Below are positions 15,621 through 22,811 of a DNA stretch of 22,811 nucleotides, piece by piece. A program made the position numbers and the translations under genes. This DNA comes from Eudoraea sp. Its GTDB lineage: Bacteria > Bacteroidota > Bacteroidia > Flavobacteriales > Flavobacteriaceae. The stretch is taken from assembly GCA_013042125.1 (NCBI GenBank), contig JABDQS010000171.1, positions 1-22,811 of the forward strand, written 5' to 3'. The stretch's first letter is position 1, and every line of letters starts with the position of its first letter. The notes beneath the pieces are model-generated. The model saw only the letters and a list, made by a program, of their open reading frames with translations, was not told the DNA's origin and did not search any database.

Positions 15621-16343
15621 ATGCAAGTCAAGAAAAATCCAGAATACGATATGAGTAGAAATAGTGGCCTTTACTTTGTTATTGGGCTCACTTTAGTCTT
15701 GTTCCTAACATGGCGGGCACTTGAATATAAAACATATCCGGAAGAGAGTGAAACTATAGATATGGCGATGGCCGTGGACGACCTAAAAGAGGACGTACCC
15801 ATTACGGAAACCATTAAAACTCCTCCACCACCTCCTCCTCCATCAGCACCTGAGGTAATTGAAGTTGTAGAGGATACTGAAGAGATAGAAGAAACCATCA
15901 TTGAAAGTACTGAAATTAGCCAGGAGACGGTTATTGACGCGGTAATCGATGTGGACGATGTGGAAGTAGGAGAAGAAGAAGAAGAAATTACGGTCCCTTT
16001 CGCAGTGATCGAGAATGTTCCTATTTTTCCCGGATGTGAGTATGCTAAATCGAATGATGAACGAAAAGCGTGCTTTAACGAAAAGATCCAGGAGCACATC
16101 ATGAAGGAATTTATGTATCCTCCTTCCGCCATGGAGTTAGGCATCCAAGGTAGAGTGTTTGTTCAGTTCGTTATAAACTCTAAAGGACAAATAGACAAAA
16201 TAAGAATGAGAGGACCGGATAAGAATTTGGAAAAAGAGGCCGCAAGGATAGTATCGACCCTTCCGCAAATGATACCGGGGAAACAAAGAGGAAAACCTGT
16301 ATCTGTCCCTTACAGCATTCCTATCAACTTTGTTATTCAGTAA
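15621..16343 (+). CDS. TonB-family energy transducer
   Basis: This 240-aa protein has a short cytoplasmic N-terminus (MQVKKNPEYDMSRNSG), one membrane helix (about 17-33, LYFVIGLTLVLFLTWRALEY) and a proline-rich stretch TPPPPPPPSAPEV. A long acidic spacer rich in E, I and V follows, then the TonB C-terminal domain (about 150-240). That domain contains PIFPGCE, CFNEKIQEHIMKEFMYP, GIQGRVFVQFVINSKGQI and PVSVPYSIPINFVIQ. It couples the inner-membrane proton-motive force (via ExbB/ExbD, not in the window) to outer-membrane TonB-dependent receptors. The first ATG is chosen because family members start with a similar basic segment before 'RNS-LYF'. It stands alone between an FNR-like promoter and a strong terminator. 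Confidence 0.95.
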   Translation: MQVKKNPEYDMSRNSGLYFVIGLTLVLFLTWRALEYKTYPEESETIDMAMAVDDLKEDVPITETIKTPPPPPPPSAPEVIEVVEDTEEIEETIIESTEISQETVIDAVIDVDDVEVGEEEEEITVPFAVIENVPIFPGCEYAKSNDERKACFNEKIQEHIMKEFMYPPSAMELGIQGRVFVQFVINSKGQIDKIRMRGPDKNLEKEAARIVSTLPQMIPGKQRGKPVSVPYSIPINFVIQ

Positions 16344-16355
16344 AGAAATTTAACT

Positions 16356-16413
16356 AAAGATTCATCTCATACATAGATCAAAGTGGGGCTTGGTCTGGAG
16401 ATGAATCTTTTTT
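16356..16413. terminator. Hairpin terminator between convergent tonB and metallophosphoesterase genes
   Basis: AAAGATTCATCTC (16356-16368) pairs perfectly with GAGATGAATCTTT (16398-16410), a 13-bp stem with a 29-nt loop, followed by TTT on the plus strand. It sits in the 70-bp gap between two convergent genes. The T-run is better on the plus strand; it may serve both. Confidence 0.8.
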
Positions 16414-17304
16414 CTATTGGTAATCTTGAAGTTTCTTTGGTCCTTCTAATACCACTCTCACAATTTGCAGAGTTCCATCTTCCTTGGTAGCTATATGCCA
16501 TTTGATCAATACAATTTCGCCATTGGTGATCTCAATACCCGTAATACTTCTGGGATGTACGCAGCTTCCATCATTAAAAAAAGGAATTTCGCCGGGTACT
16601 GCAAAACGTGGTCTGTGGGTATGCCCCGCAATGGTTAATAGCTTTTCGTTATTAAGCATCCACTTTTTTATACGTCGTTCAACCTTAATGAGCTCTTTGT
16701 AGTTTTTTGCCGGACTTGTAGGATCAGCAATACCCCATACCTGTAGCGGTTTCCACAGTACGCGTACCAGGAACCTCGCCCAGCGCCAGAAAGTATAATT
16801 CCACCAGTCGGCCTGATGTCCGTGTACCAGGAATATCTGCTGCCCGGTATCACGGTGTTTTAAAACAAGTGCTTCGTGATATGTGATATCCTTAAATAGC
16901 TCTTTATTACATTCGTCTATGGGTTCAAAATAACTGCCCAAATGATCTTTTACATAATTGGGGTCTTTGTAAACCATATCATGATTTCCCCAGATCATAT
17001 GCAAACGGTTCTTTAAATGATATTCGCGAAGTTGCTGGTAAACATTTTTATGGGCTTCAAAGATGTCTTTAAAATGTAAATTTTCCCATAATTCGTCTCC
17101 GTCCCCCAGTTCACAATACTGAAATCCTTCCTTGTAATAATGTCTGATGGCATGAAAATAAACGTTCCTGTTGTTAGCAAAGTCATCTGCAAAGCTATTA
17201 TCTCCCCTGTGGCAGTCACTGAAGAAGATAAATTTTGAGGAATCATCGAAAATCAATGTCTGGGCGTTCTTGTAGGCCCTGCTAAGCCTTGTATTGGAAG
17301 ACAT
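16414..17304 (-). CDS. Cytoplasmic calcineurin-like metallophosphoesterase
   Basis: This 296-aa enzyme has the complete metallophosphoesterase signature: FFSDCHRGD (D30, H32), ELGDGDELWE (GDGD 67-70), WGNHDM (GNHD 106-109), VHGHQ (161-163) and AGHTHRPRF (GHTH 227-230). The spacing recalls LpxH/UDP-2,3-diacylglucosamine pyrophosphatase-like proteins, but the middle insert (WWNYTFWRWARFLVRVLW) and the length differ from true LpxH. I would not assign lipid A synthesis. No signal peptide is seen. It is transcribed divergently from the GAF-containing gene (114 bp apart) and converges on tonB. Substrate not determinable from sequence. Confidence 0.88.
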   Translation of the reverse strand: MSSNTRLSRAYKNAQTLIFDDSSKFIFFSDCHRGDNSFADDFANNRNVYFHAIRHYYKEGFQYCELGDGDELWENLHFKDIFEAHKNVYQQLREYHLKNRLHMIWGNHDMVYKDPNYVKDHLGSYFEPIDECNKELFKDITYHEALVLKHRDTGQQIFLVHGHQADWWNYTFWRWARFLVRVLWKPLQVWGIADPTSPAKNYKELIKVERRIKKWMLNNEKLLTIAGHTHRPRFAVPGEIPFFNDGSCVHPRSITGIEITNGEIVLIKWHIATKEDGTLQIVRVVLEGPKKLQDYQ

Positions 17305-17418
17305 AGGGTTAATTTGTATAAATATCTAAAAAAAGTGAGGAACATCGTGTATTTTTTCGCGCCAATAAGAAAAGGATTTGTTTTGTAATTTTACAGGGAA
17401 TATGTAGACCAATCTCTT

Positions 17419-19791
17419 ATGACAGCAGAGGACACAAATGAATTGCCAATTAAACTCGTCATTGGTTTTGATAAACTTTTGAGGCGTTATGACGAAATGG
17501 CAAAGGGGAGCGATCCATATATGGTTAAAAAGGCCAAACGGATCCTCGATGCACAAGCTCCTTATCCTATCTTGAGGGAGGGTTTTACAGACCTGGCTCT
17601 TCTTGACACCTATAAAGATACAATCGCACTTATCCTGGAAGACTCATTTGCAGAAGTACTGACAGAAAATGAGATAAAGGCAGCTTCCCTGCCCTATTAT
17701 GATATTACATTCAATGAATCCAAGCGATTTAAAAAGATCCTCAAGGACGCAGGAAAAGATTTTGTTCCCTCCTTAAGGAAAGAGAATGATACAATTGACT
17801 ACATCATGGGATGTGTGGTTGTACTTAATTTTTACTATGGGTTTAAGATCGATTTTCAACGCCCTTATTTTTACGATATACCCGATGCCAATGGGGTTAT
17901 TCGTCATTTCCGCGTATTGTACAACGCAGATTTCATGGAAATACTACCTACCGAGGCGTCCAAGGAATTAACACAAGCAGATGTTGATGAGATATTGGAA
18001 AATCCTGATGATATTGAATTATGGAAGGAGAAAATACCTCCTAATAGTTTTATTTCTAAGGGGTTTGTTATTTCCAATATGTTCGATGCAACTGCGGAAC
18101 AGTCTATTTCCGGGATAAAGTCGGAATTAATTGCCAGTGACAAAAGGGGTAGTGAAAACTTCATGACCGATCTTCAGGCAACTTTCAGATCCTTCTTTAA
18201 ACTTAAAGATCTTAAGGTGGGATTCGTGGTCTATAATCAAGAAGACGACCAGTTTGAGCGAGTCATTGGAAAAGGAATTCAAAGTTTCTTATTGAACCAG
18301 GAAGATTTTGAAATATGTAATAAGGCCTTATGTCAAAATTCCTATGAAAAACTCCTGAAACAAAATACCTATTTTGTTATCCCCGATGTTGAGAAATACT
18401 TTGATAAATCAAAGGGTATGCAACCCTATAAGAACCTGAAAGAACAAGGAATTAGTAGCGCTATTTTGGCCCCTATTGCCCTCAATGGAAAACTACTTGG
18501 AGTTCTGGAGATCGTATCGGACTTAAAGAAGCAATTCAATGGGGTAAATGCCAGAAAGCTGGATGATGTAATGCCTTATATTGTGTCTGCTGTAGTGCGA
18601 TCAAAGAATGAGGAAGAGAACCTGATAGATGCTATCATACAAAAAGAATGTACTACTATTCATCCTTCCGTTTATTGGAAGTTTAAAAAGGAGGCTAAGC
18701 GATTTATCATAGAAGATCGTAAGGGCAACGACCCATCTTTCACGGAGATCGTATTTAAAGATGTGTATCCGCTCTACGGACAAACAGATATACAAGAATC
18801 CTCGAAAGCCAGAAATGAATCTATCCAGAGGGATCTGATGATACAATTATCTGAGATAAGTATCATTTTAGACATAGCATTTCAGGAAAGTAAACTTCCT
18901 ATTTATGAAGAACTGATTTTTAGAGTGAACAATCATATTGAGGATGTAAAAGAAGTACTTCATACGAATAGCGAGCAAGCTATTTACAGTTTTGTGAAGA
19001 CCGAAATTGAACCGGTGTTGCGATTTTTGAGAGAAAATAACGTTTCACTTACAAAGCTCATATCTGCCTACGAGAAACGTATTGATGTCAGTACAGATAC
19101 TTATTATGACCATAGGAAGAATTACGATATGACCGTCATGGAGACAAACAGGCAATTGGCAGCTATTTTAGATGAAAGTCAGAAACAAGCACAGGCCATG
19201 TTTCCTCACTATTTTGAACGCTATAAAACTGATGGAGTAGAGCATAACTTATACATCGGGAATGAGATCACAGAAAACAGCAATTTTGATGTTCTGTATC
19301 TGAATAATCTGCGCTTATGGCAATTGCAGGTGATGTGTGATATGGAAAATAGCTATTACAATTTAAAACCCTTTTTACCTGTTAAATTGGATGTAGCATC
19401 ATTGATCCTTGTTTACAACACGTCTCTTTCTATTCGTTTCAGGATGGATGAAAAGCATTTTGATGTTGACGGTACCTATAACGCCAGATACGAGATCATT
19501 AAAAAACGCATAGATAAATCATTTATCAAGGGTACCTCAGAACGTTTAACGGCAAAGGGTAAATTGGTTATTGTGTACTCTCAGAAGCATGATGAATTGG
19601 AATATTTGAGATACATCTCCTTTCTAAAGTCGAAGGGGTATTTTACCAACAACATAGAGATCGTAGAATTGGAAGGCCTTCAGGGTGTTACAGGCTTAAA
19701 AGCCATTAGAGTGGAAATTCTCTATAATAAACAAGAAGAACCACAGAAAACATACACTTATGATGACCTCATGGAGGCACTAAAAGAATAA
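17419..19791 (+). CDS. Large GAF-domain protein of unknown function
   Basis: This 790-aa, soluble-looking protein has no signal peptide or clear membrane segment. A GAF domain is recognisable at about residues 245-395 (from SENFMTDLQATFRSFFKLKDL, with the typical AILAPIALNGKLLGVLEIVSD strand pair). The N-terminal 240 and C-terminal 390 residues match nothing I know; the stretch from about 400 to 640 is largely helical. No histidine kinase, GGDEF, EAL, cyclase or DNA-binding output domain is evident, and the NKXnFX3DE motif of cyclic-nucleotide GAF domains is not seen. Its stop codon lies inside the 3' end of the convergent HD-PycTM gene (12-bp overlap). A sensory or scaffold protein is the modest inference. 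Confidence 0.75.
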   Translation: MTAEDTNELPIKLVIGFDKLLRRYDEMAKGSDPYMVKKAKRILDAQAPYPILREGFTDLALLDTYKDTIALILEDSFAEVLTENEIKAASLPYYDITFNESKRFKKILKDAGKDFVPSLRKENDTIDYIMGCVVVLNFYYGFKIDFQRPYFYDIPDANGVIRHFRVLYNADFMEILPTEASKELTQADVDEILENPDDIELWKEKIPPNSFISKGFVISNMFDATAEQSISGIKSELIASDKRGSENFMTDLQATFRSFFKLKDLKVGFVVYNQEDDQFERVIGKGIQSFLLNQEDFEICNKALCQNSYEKLLKQNTYFVIPDVEKYFDKSKGMQPYKNLKEQGISSAILAPIALNGKLLGVLEIVSDLKKQFNGVNARKLDDVMPYIVSAVVRSKNEEENLIDAIIQKECTTIHPSVYWKFKKEAKRFIIEDRKGNDPSFTEIVFKDVYPLYGQTDIQESSKARNESIQRDLMIQLSEISIILDIAFQESKLPIYEELIFRVNNHIEDVKEVLHTNSEQAIYSFVKTEIEPVLRFLRENNVSLTKLISAYEKRIDVSTDTYYDHRKNYDMTVMETNRQLAAILDESQKQAQAMFPHYFERYKTDGVEHNLYIGNEITENSNFDVLYLNNLRLWQLQVMCDMENSYYNLKPFLPVKLDVASLILVYNTSLSIRFRMDEKHFDVDGTYNARYEIIKKRIDKSFIKGTSERLTAKGKLVIVYSQKHDELEYLRYISFLKSKGYFTNNIEIVELEGLQGVTGLKAIRVEILYNKQEEPQKTYTYDDLMEALKE

Positions 19792-21003
19792 TGCCATTGA
19801 GGTTTCCGACATTTTCAGAATTCTATCCGGCCCGTAATATTTCAATGCTATAAAAAAAGCGATGACGGATAGGATCATACCTATCATAAAAATCGTGTAC
19901 GTCCATCGTAATAGTCGGTATTTCCTGTCCAGTACAACTCCAAGATAATAGAGATCCTTGGTAAGGGAGGAATAAACATATTTTTTATCCTGGATTAGTT
20001 CCTGTATGGCCCATTCATACTCCTGTAATTTCATCTTATGGAAATTTCCGAAGAATAAGAGGTTTACATTTTTATTCGCAACATCTTCCTTTGTAAATTC
20101 TCCTCTGGTTACATTGGGTCTGGTTGCCAGAATGGACATGATCATAGAAGCAATACTAAATACAACAAAAATTCCCGTGGGATATATCAGATAATCGTTG
20201 GAAGGATTATCTAATTTTGGAATTAGGTTGGAAAGAACCAGCGAAATAATAATGGCATTAACTGAAAGTAGAATGTTAGCTTTCGTATCCGCAATATCAC
20301 TCAATTTTAGGTGATTCCGCATAGTTACCCGGAACATGGTTTGAATACCCCGCTCAGGGCTCTCACTTTTGAACTGAGCTTTAAGTTGTTCTTTTTTAGC
20401 CAGATTTTTTCGTGCTTTTTTCTCCTTTACAAGTTTTTTGATGTTTTTATCTTTCCCTTCCTGCCAATTTTCCTTGGCATAGTCTGTATAAAAACGGTGC
20501 TCGGCACGAAACATCTTTATATTCTCCTCTCGCCACTCCTGGGGGGAATAAGATGCAATACCTAATTGATCTAGTTCCTCCCTTAAAAGTTCGGAAGTGG
20601 CTAGATAACTCTTTTGTCCAAAATGTGAGGCGTCAGAATCACGAATTATTTCTTCTAATATATTGGAAGGTTCATGACCTCGTTTGGTAGCGAGGATTAT
20701 GTCACAAACCTTTTCTATTAAAGAAGTCTTATAGCCATGTTCTTTTAAAAATTTCCTGGCTATAGTACAACTGTGTTCCTCGTGATCTTCAAATCCTTTT
20801 GTATAGCCAGTATCGTGAAGCCAGGCAGCCAAAAGAAGTACTTCTTTGTCCTGTTCTTCCAGATCATTGAACTCTATTAATTCTTTAGTACTTTTAACAA
20901 CTCGCTGTGTATGTCGCAAATTGTGATAAAGAAATTTAGGATCTAATTCCTTGGATAATAAGTCAACTACAAAGTTGTTAGTTTTCTCAACTATTTCCGA
21001 CAT
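19780..21003 (-). CDS. HD-domain phosphohydrolase fused to a PycTM (Pycsar effector-like) membrane domain
   Basis: Starting at the ATG at 21003 (MSEIVEKTNN) the product has 407 aa; ATGs at 21009 and 21012 add two or three residues. Positions here count from 21012. The N-terminal HD domain (about 25-135) has H34, the H66-D67 pair (LAAWLHDTGY), H77/H80 and D125/D127, a full metal-binding set. A lysine-rich coiled linker (185-215) follows. The C-terminal half begins RVTMRNHLKLSDIADTKAN and continues ILLSVNAIIISLVL, the signature of the PycTM family (formerly DUF5706). It has membrane helices at about 247-265, 280-298 and 372-392. PycTM proteins are effectors of Pycsar anti-phage systems, answering cCMP or cUMP. 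No pyrimidine cyclase (PycC) lies in the window, and widespread HD-PycTM proteins may have housekeeping roles. Confidence 0.88.
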   Translation of the reverse strand: MSEIVEKTNNFVVDLLSKELDPKFLYHNLRHTQRVVKSTKELIEFNDLEEQDKEVLLLAAWLHDTGYTKGFEDHEEHSCTIARKFLKEHGYKTSLIEKVCDIILATKRGHEPSNILEEIIRDSDASHFGQKSYLATSELLREELDQLGIASYSPQEWREENIKMFRAEHRFYTDYAKENWQEGKDKNIKKLVKEKKARKNLAKKEQLKAQFKSESPERGIQTMFRVTMRNHLKLSDIADTKANILLSVNAIIISLVLSNLIPKLDNPSNDYLIYPTGIFVVFSIASMIMSILATRPNVTRGEFTKEDVANKNVNLLFFGNFHKMKLQEYEWAIQELIQDKKYVYSSLTKDLYYLGVVLDRKYRLLRWTYTIFMIGMILSVIAFFIALKYYGPDRILKMSETSMALFF

Positions 21004-21052
21004 ATACATCATTTAAGATTTACAAATTACAAAATTTTGAACTCTATTTTTT

Positions 21053-22811
21053 ATGCACTTATATAAACATTTATACTTATGTGTATTACTCTTGCTTTTT
21101 GTAAACTGTGCTACTTATAAAACCAAATATGAAACACCTCCTCTAAGTGACAGACCATCAGCTAAAGAGGTCTCTCATACATTTTATTTAATAGGCGACG
21201 CCGGACTTTCCCCTATCAGAGATTTAAATCCTGCCTTAAAAATATTCAGGGATCAATTGAATACGGCTACTAAAAATAGTACTGCAATTTTCCTTGGAGA
21301 TAATATTTATCCGGCCGGGTTACCAGATAAAAAGGACTCAACGATCGCATACAAGGTTGCTAAGAACCATCTGGATGCTCAGTTGGCCACACTTACCAAT
21401 TTTAAAGGCCATCCGATCTTTATTCCTGGTAATCACGATTGGTATAATGAAGGGTTAGTTGGGTTGAAGAGGCAGCAGAAATACATTGAAAAAAAGATAG
21501 ATAAAAAAAATGTATTCCTACCGGAGGGAGGATGCCCCATTGAAGAGGAAGAAATTTCGGATGATATACTACTGGTCACTATTGATTCAGAATGGTTTCT
21601 TACCAATTGGGATAAACACCCAACCATCAATGACGGATGCGATATAAAAAGCAGAGAAGCTTTTTTTGAGGAAATTGAAAGCATCATAAAAAAGAACCGG
21701 ACCCGTACGACGGTCATTGCTATTCACCACCCAATGTTCACCTACGGATCGCATAATGGACTGTACGCCTTCAAAAAGAACATATTTCCTTTGAATGAGA
21801 CACTGCCGATCCCCATTATTGGTAGTTTAATTAATGTTATTAGAAGAACTTCCGGTGCTTCTATGGAAGATCTTCAAAATAGCAGATATACAGCATTGAG
21901 AAAGCGCCTAGTAACCCTGGCTCAATTTTCAGATCGTGTAATTTTTACCTCAGGTCATGAACATACATTGCAATATATTGTGGAAGAGAACACCCCCCAG
22001 ATCGTAAGTGGATCTGGTGCAAAGAAAGGGTATACCCGATTATTGAATGGAAGTAAATTTTCAACTGGTCATCAGGGGTTTGCCACTTTGGAAATTTATA
22101 AGGATGGGTCCTCCAAGGTTAGGTTTTTTGGTTTAGATGAAAATGAGAATGAAAAATTTCTATTTGCCTCAGATGTACTTTCCCCATTCAGGGACATAAA
22201 TGAGGATAAGTATCCCGAGATCTTTCCTTCAGAAGTGGAAGCCTCAGTTTATACTGAAGAAGAAATTGATAAAAGCGGATTTTATCGCACCATTTGGGGA
22301 GATCGATACAGATCTTATTATGGAACTAAGGTAAAGGTCCCAACAGTACGGATAGATACTCTTTTTGGAGGTTTGGTTCCTGTAAGAAAAGGAGGAGGCC
22401 ACCAATCAAAATCACTGAGACTACGTCATAAAAATGGGAAGGAATATGTGATGCGTGCCTTGCGAAAAAGTGCGGAACTGTACCTGCAGTCAATGGCCTT
22501 TAAGGAACAGTATATTGTAGGTGATTTTGAAAATACCTATACCGAAGATATCCTAAGTGACTTTTATACAGGGGCTCATCCATATGCACCCTTTACTATA
22601 GGCCCACTTTCCGACGCCGTAGGACTTTTTCACACTAATCCTGTGCTGTACTATGTGCCCAAGCAACCTGCTCTGGAAGAGTTTAACAAAACCTTTGGCA
22701 ATGAATTATATATGATCGAGGAGCATGCGGGCGATGGTCATGGGGACCTTGAGAGTTTTGGGTTTTCCAATGAATTAAAGAGTACCGAGAGTATGCTGGA
22801 AGATCTGAGAG
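21053..22811 (+). CDS. Lipoprotein calcineurin-like phosphoesterase, 5' part (runs off the window)
   Basis: The frame from ATG 21053 is open to the last base (586 codons). MHLYKHLYLCVLLLLFVNC looks like a lipoprotein signal with the lipid-bearing cysteine at C19 (LFVNC, slightly degenerate lipobox). The phosphoesterase domain (about 43-310) has LIGDAG (47-51), GDNIYP (82-87), GNHDW (126-130), HHPM (225-228) and GHEH (301-304), all metal-binding blocks. Residues from about 420 onward form a second region of unknown fold (GGGHQSKSLRLRHKNGKEYVMR). I recall that long flavobacterial members of this family exceed 1,000 residues and end in an outer-membrane beta-barrel-like domain, which cannot be checked here. 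It is divergent from the HD-PycTM gene with only about 50 bp between starts. Confidence 0.88.
   Translation, partial: MHLYKHLYLCVLLLLFVNCATYKTKYETPPLSDRPSAKEVSHTFYLIGDAGLSPIRDLNPALKIFRDQLNTATKNSTAIFLGDNIYPAGLPDKKDSTIAYKVAKNHLDAQLATLTNFKGHPIFIPGNHDWYNEGLVGLKRQQKYIEKKIDKKNVFLPEGGCPIEEEEISDDILLVTIDSEWFLTNWDKHPTINDGCDIKSREAFFEEIESIIKKNRTRTTVIAIHHPMFTYGSHNGLYAFKKNIFPLNETLPIPIIGSLINVIRRTSGASMEDLQNSRYTALRKRLVTLAQFSDRVIFTSGHEHTLQYIVEENTPQIVSGSGAKKGYTRLLNGSKFSTGHQGFATLEIYKDGSSKVRFFGLDENENEKFLFASDVLSPFRDINEDKYPEIFPSEVEASVYTEEEIDKSGFYRTIWGDRYRSYYGTKVKVPTVRIDTLFGGLVPVRKGGGHQSKSLRLRHKNGKEYVMRALRKSAELYLQSMAFKEQYIVGDFENTYTEDILSDFYTGAHPYAPFTIGPLSDAVGLFHTNPVLYYVPKQPALEEFNKTFGNELYMIEEHAGDGHGDLESFGFSNELKSTESMLEDLR

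Noticed and set aside
15671..16144. 157-codon minus-strand frame opposite tonB
   Set aside because: A shadow of the acidic and proline-rich TonB coding sequence: low-complexity serine/threonine runs, no recognisable domain.
19780..21003. Complete Pycsar anti-phage system
   Set aside because: A PycC uridylate/cytidylate cyclase gene would be expected beside the effector; none is present in the window.

Overview
The window reads as chromosome of a member of the Bacteroidota, most likely a marine Flavobacteriaceae. The evidence is moderately AT-rich DNA, promoters of the Bacteroidetes type (TAnnTTTG -7 element), almost no Shine-Dalgarno sequences, and typical flavobacterial families: two-subunit KorAB, Tat-exported Gfo/Idh/MocA and class-V aminotransferase proteins, a TonB energy transducer with a PPPPPPP linker, and an HD-PycTM protein. 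All assignments come from reading motifs; no database search was possible.

Region 1 (1-7863) is a ferredoxin-centred redox block. It holds the 3' end of rnfA, then korAB (2-oxoacid:ferredoxin oxidoreductase) on the minus strand, a divergent 2[4Fe-4S] ferredoxin gene, single-chain pyruvate:ferredoxin oxidoreductase (nifJ), and a small HEPN-fold protein. The ferredoxin gene carries an in-frame TAA (3358-3360) that cuts it in half, although the second half is perfectly preserved.

Region 2 (7888-13249) looks like a D-amino-acid/dipeptide catabolic island. A tight minus-strand operon runs GntP-family permease, RidA-family deaminase, D-serine dehydratase/D-threonine aldolase-like PLP enzyme, M19 dipeptidase. 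A divergent class-V aminotransferase-like protein has a Tat-like signal. The expected end product, pyruvate, would be a substrate of NifJ next door.

Region 3 (13250-16413) holds a DoxX membrane protein translationally coupled to a Tat-exported Gfo/Idh/MocA oxidoreductase, then a TonB protein and a strong terminator. Region 4 (16414-22811) holds a cytoplasmic metallophosphoesterase, a 790-aa GAF-containing protein of unknown role, a convergent HD-PycTM membrane protein (the PycTM domain is the effector domain of Pycsar anti-phage systems), and the first 586 codons of a lipoprotein calcineurin-like phosphoesterase that runs off the end.

The most striking signal is regulatory. Four FNR-like inverted repeats (TGAT-N4-RTCA; 3078, 3718, 13311, 15558) each lie exactly 23 bp upstream of a TAnnTTTG-like -7 element, ahead of the ferredoxin gene, nifJ, doxX and tonB. 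The first box has a weaker -7 element at the same 23-bp spacing on the other strand, facing korAB. This suggests a small regulon, activated by a Crp/Fnr-family protein in class-II geometry, that ties ferredoxin-dependent 2-oxoacid metabolism to the DoxX/oxidoreductase operon and to a TonB system.
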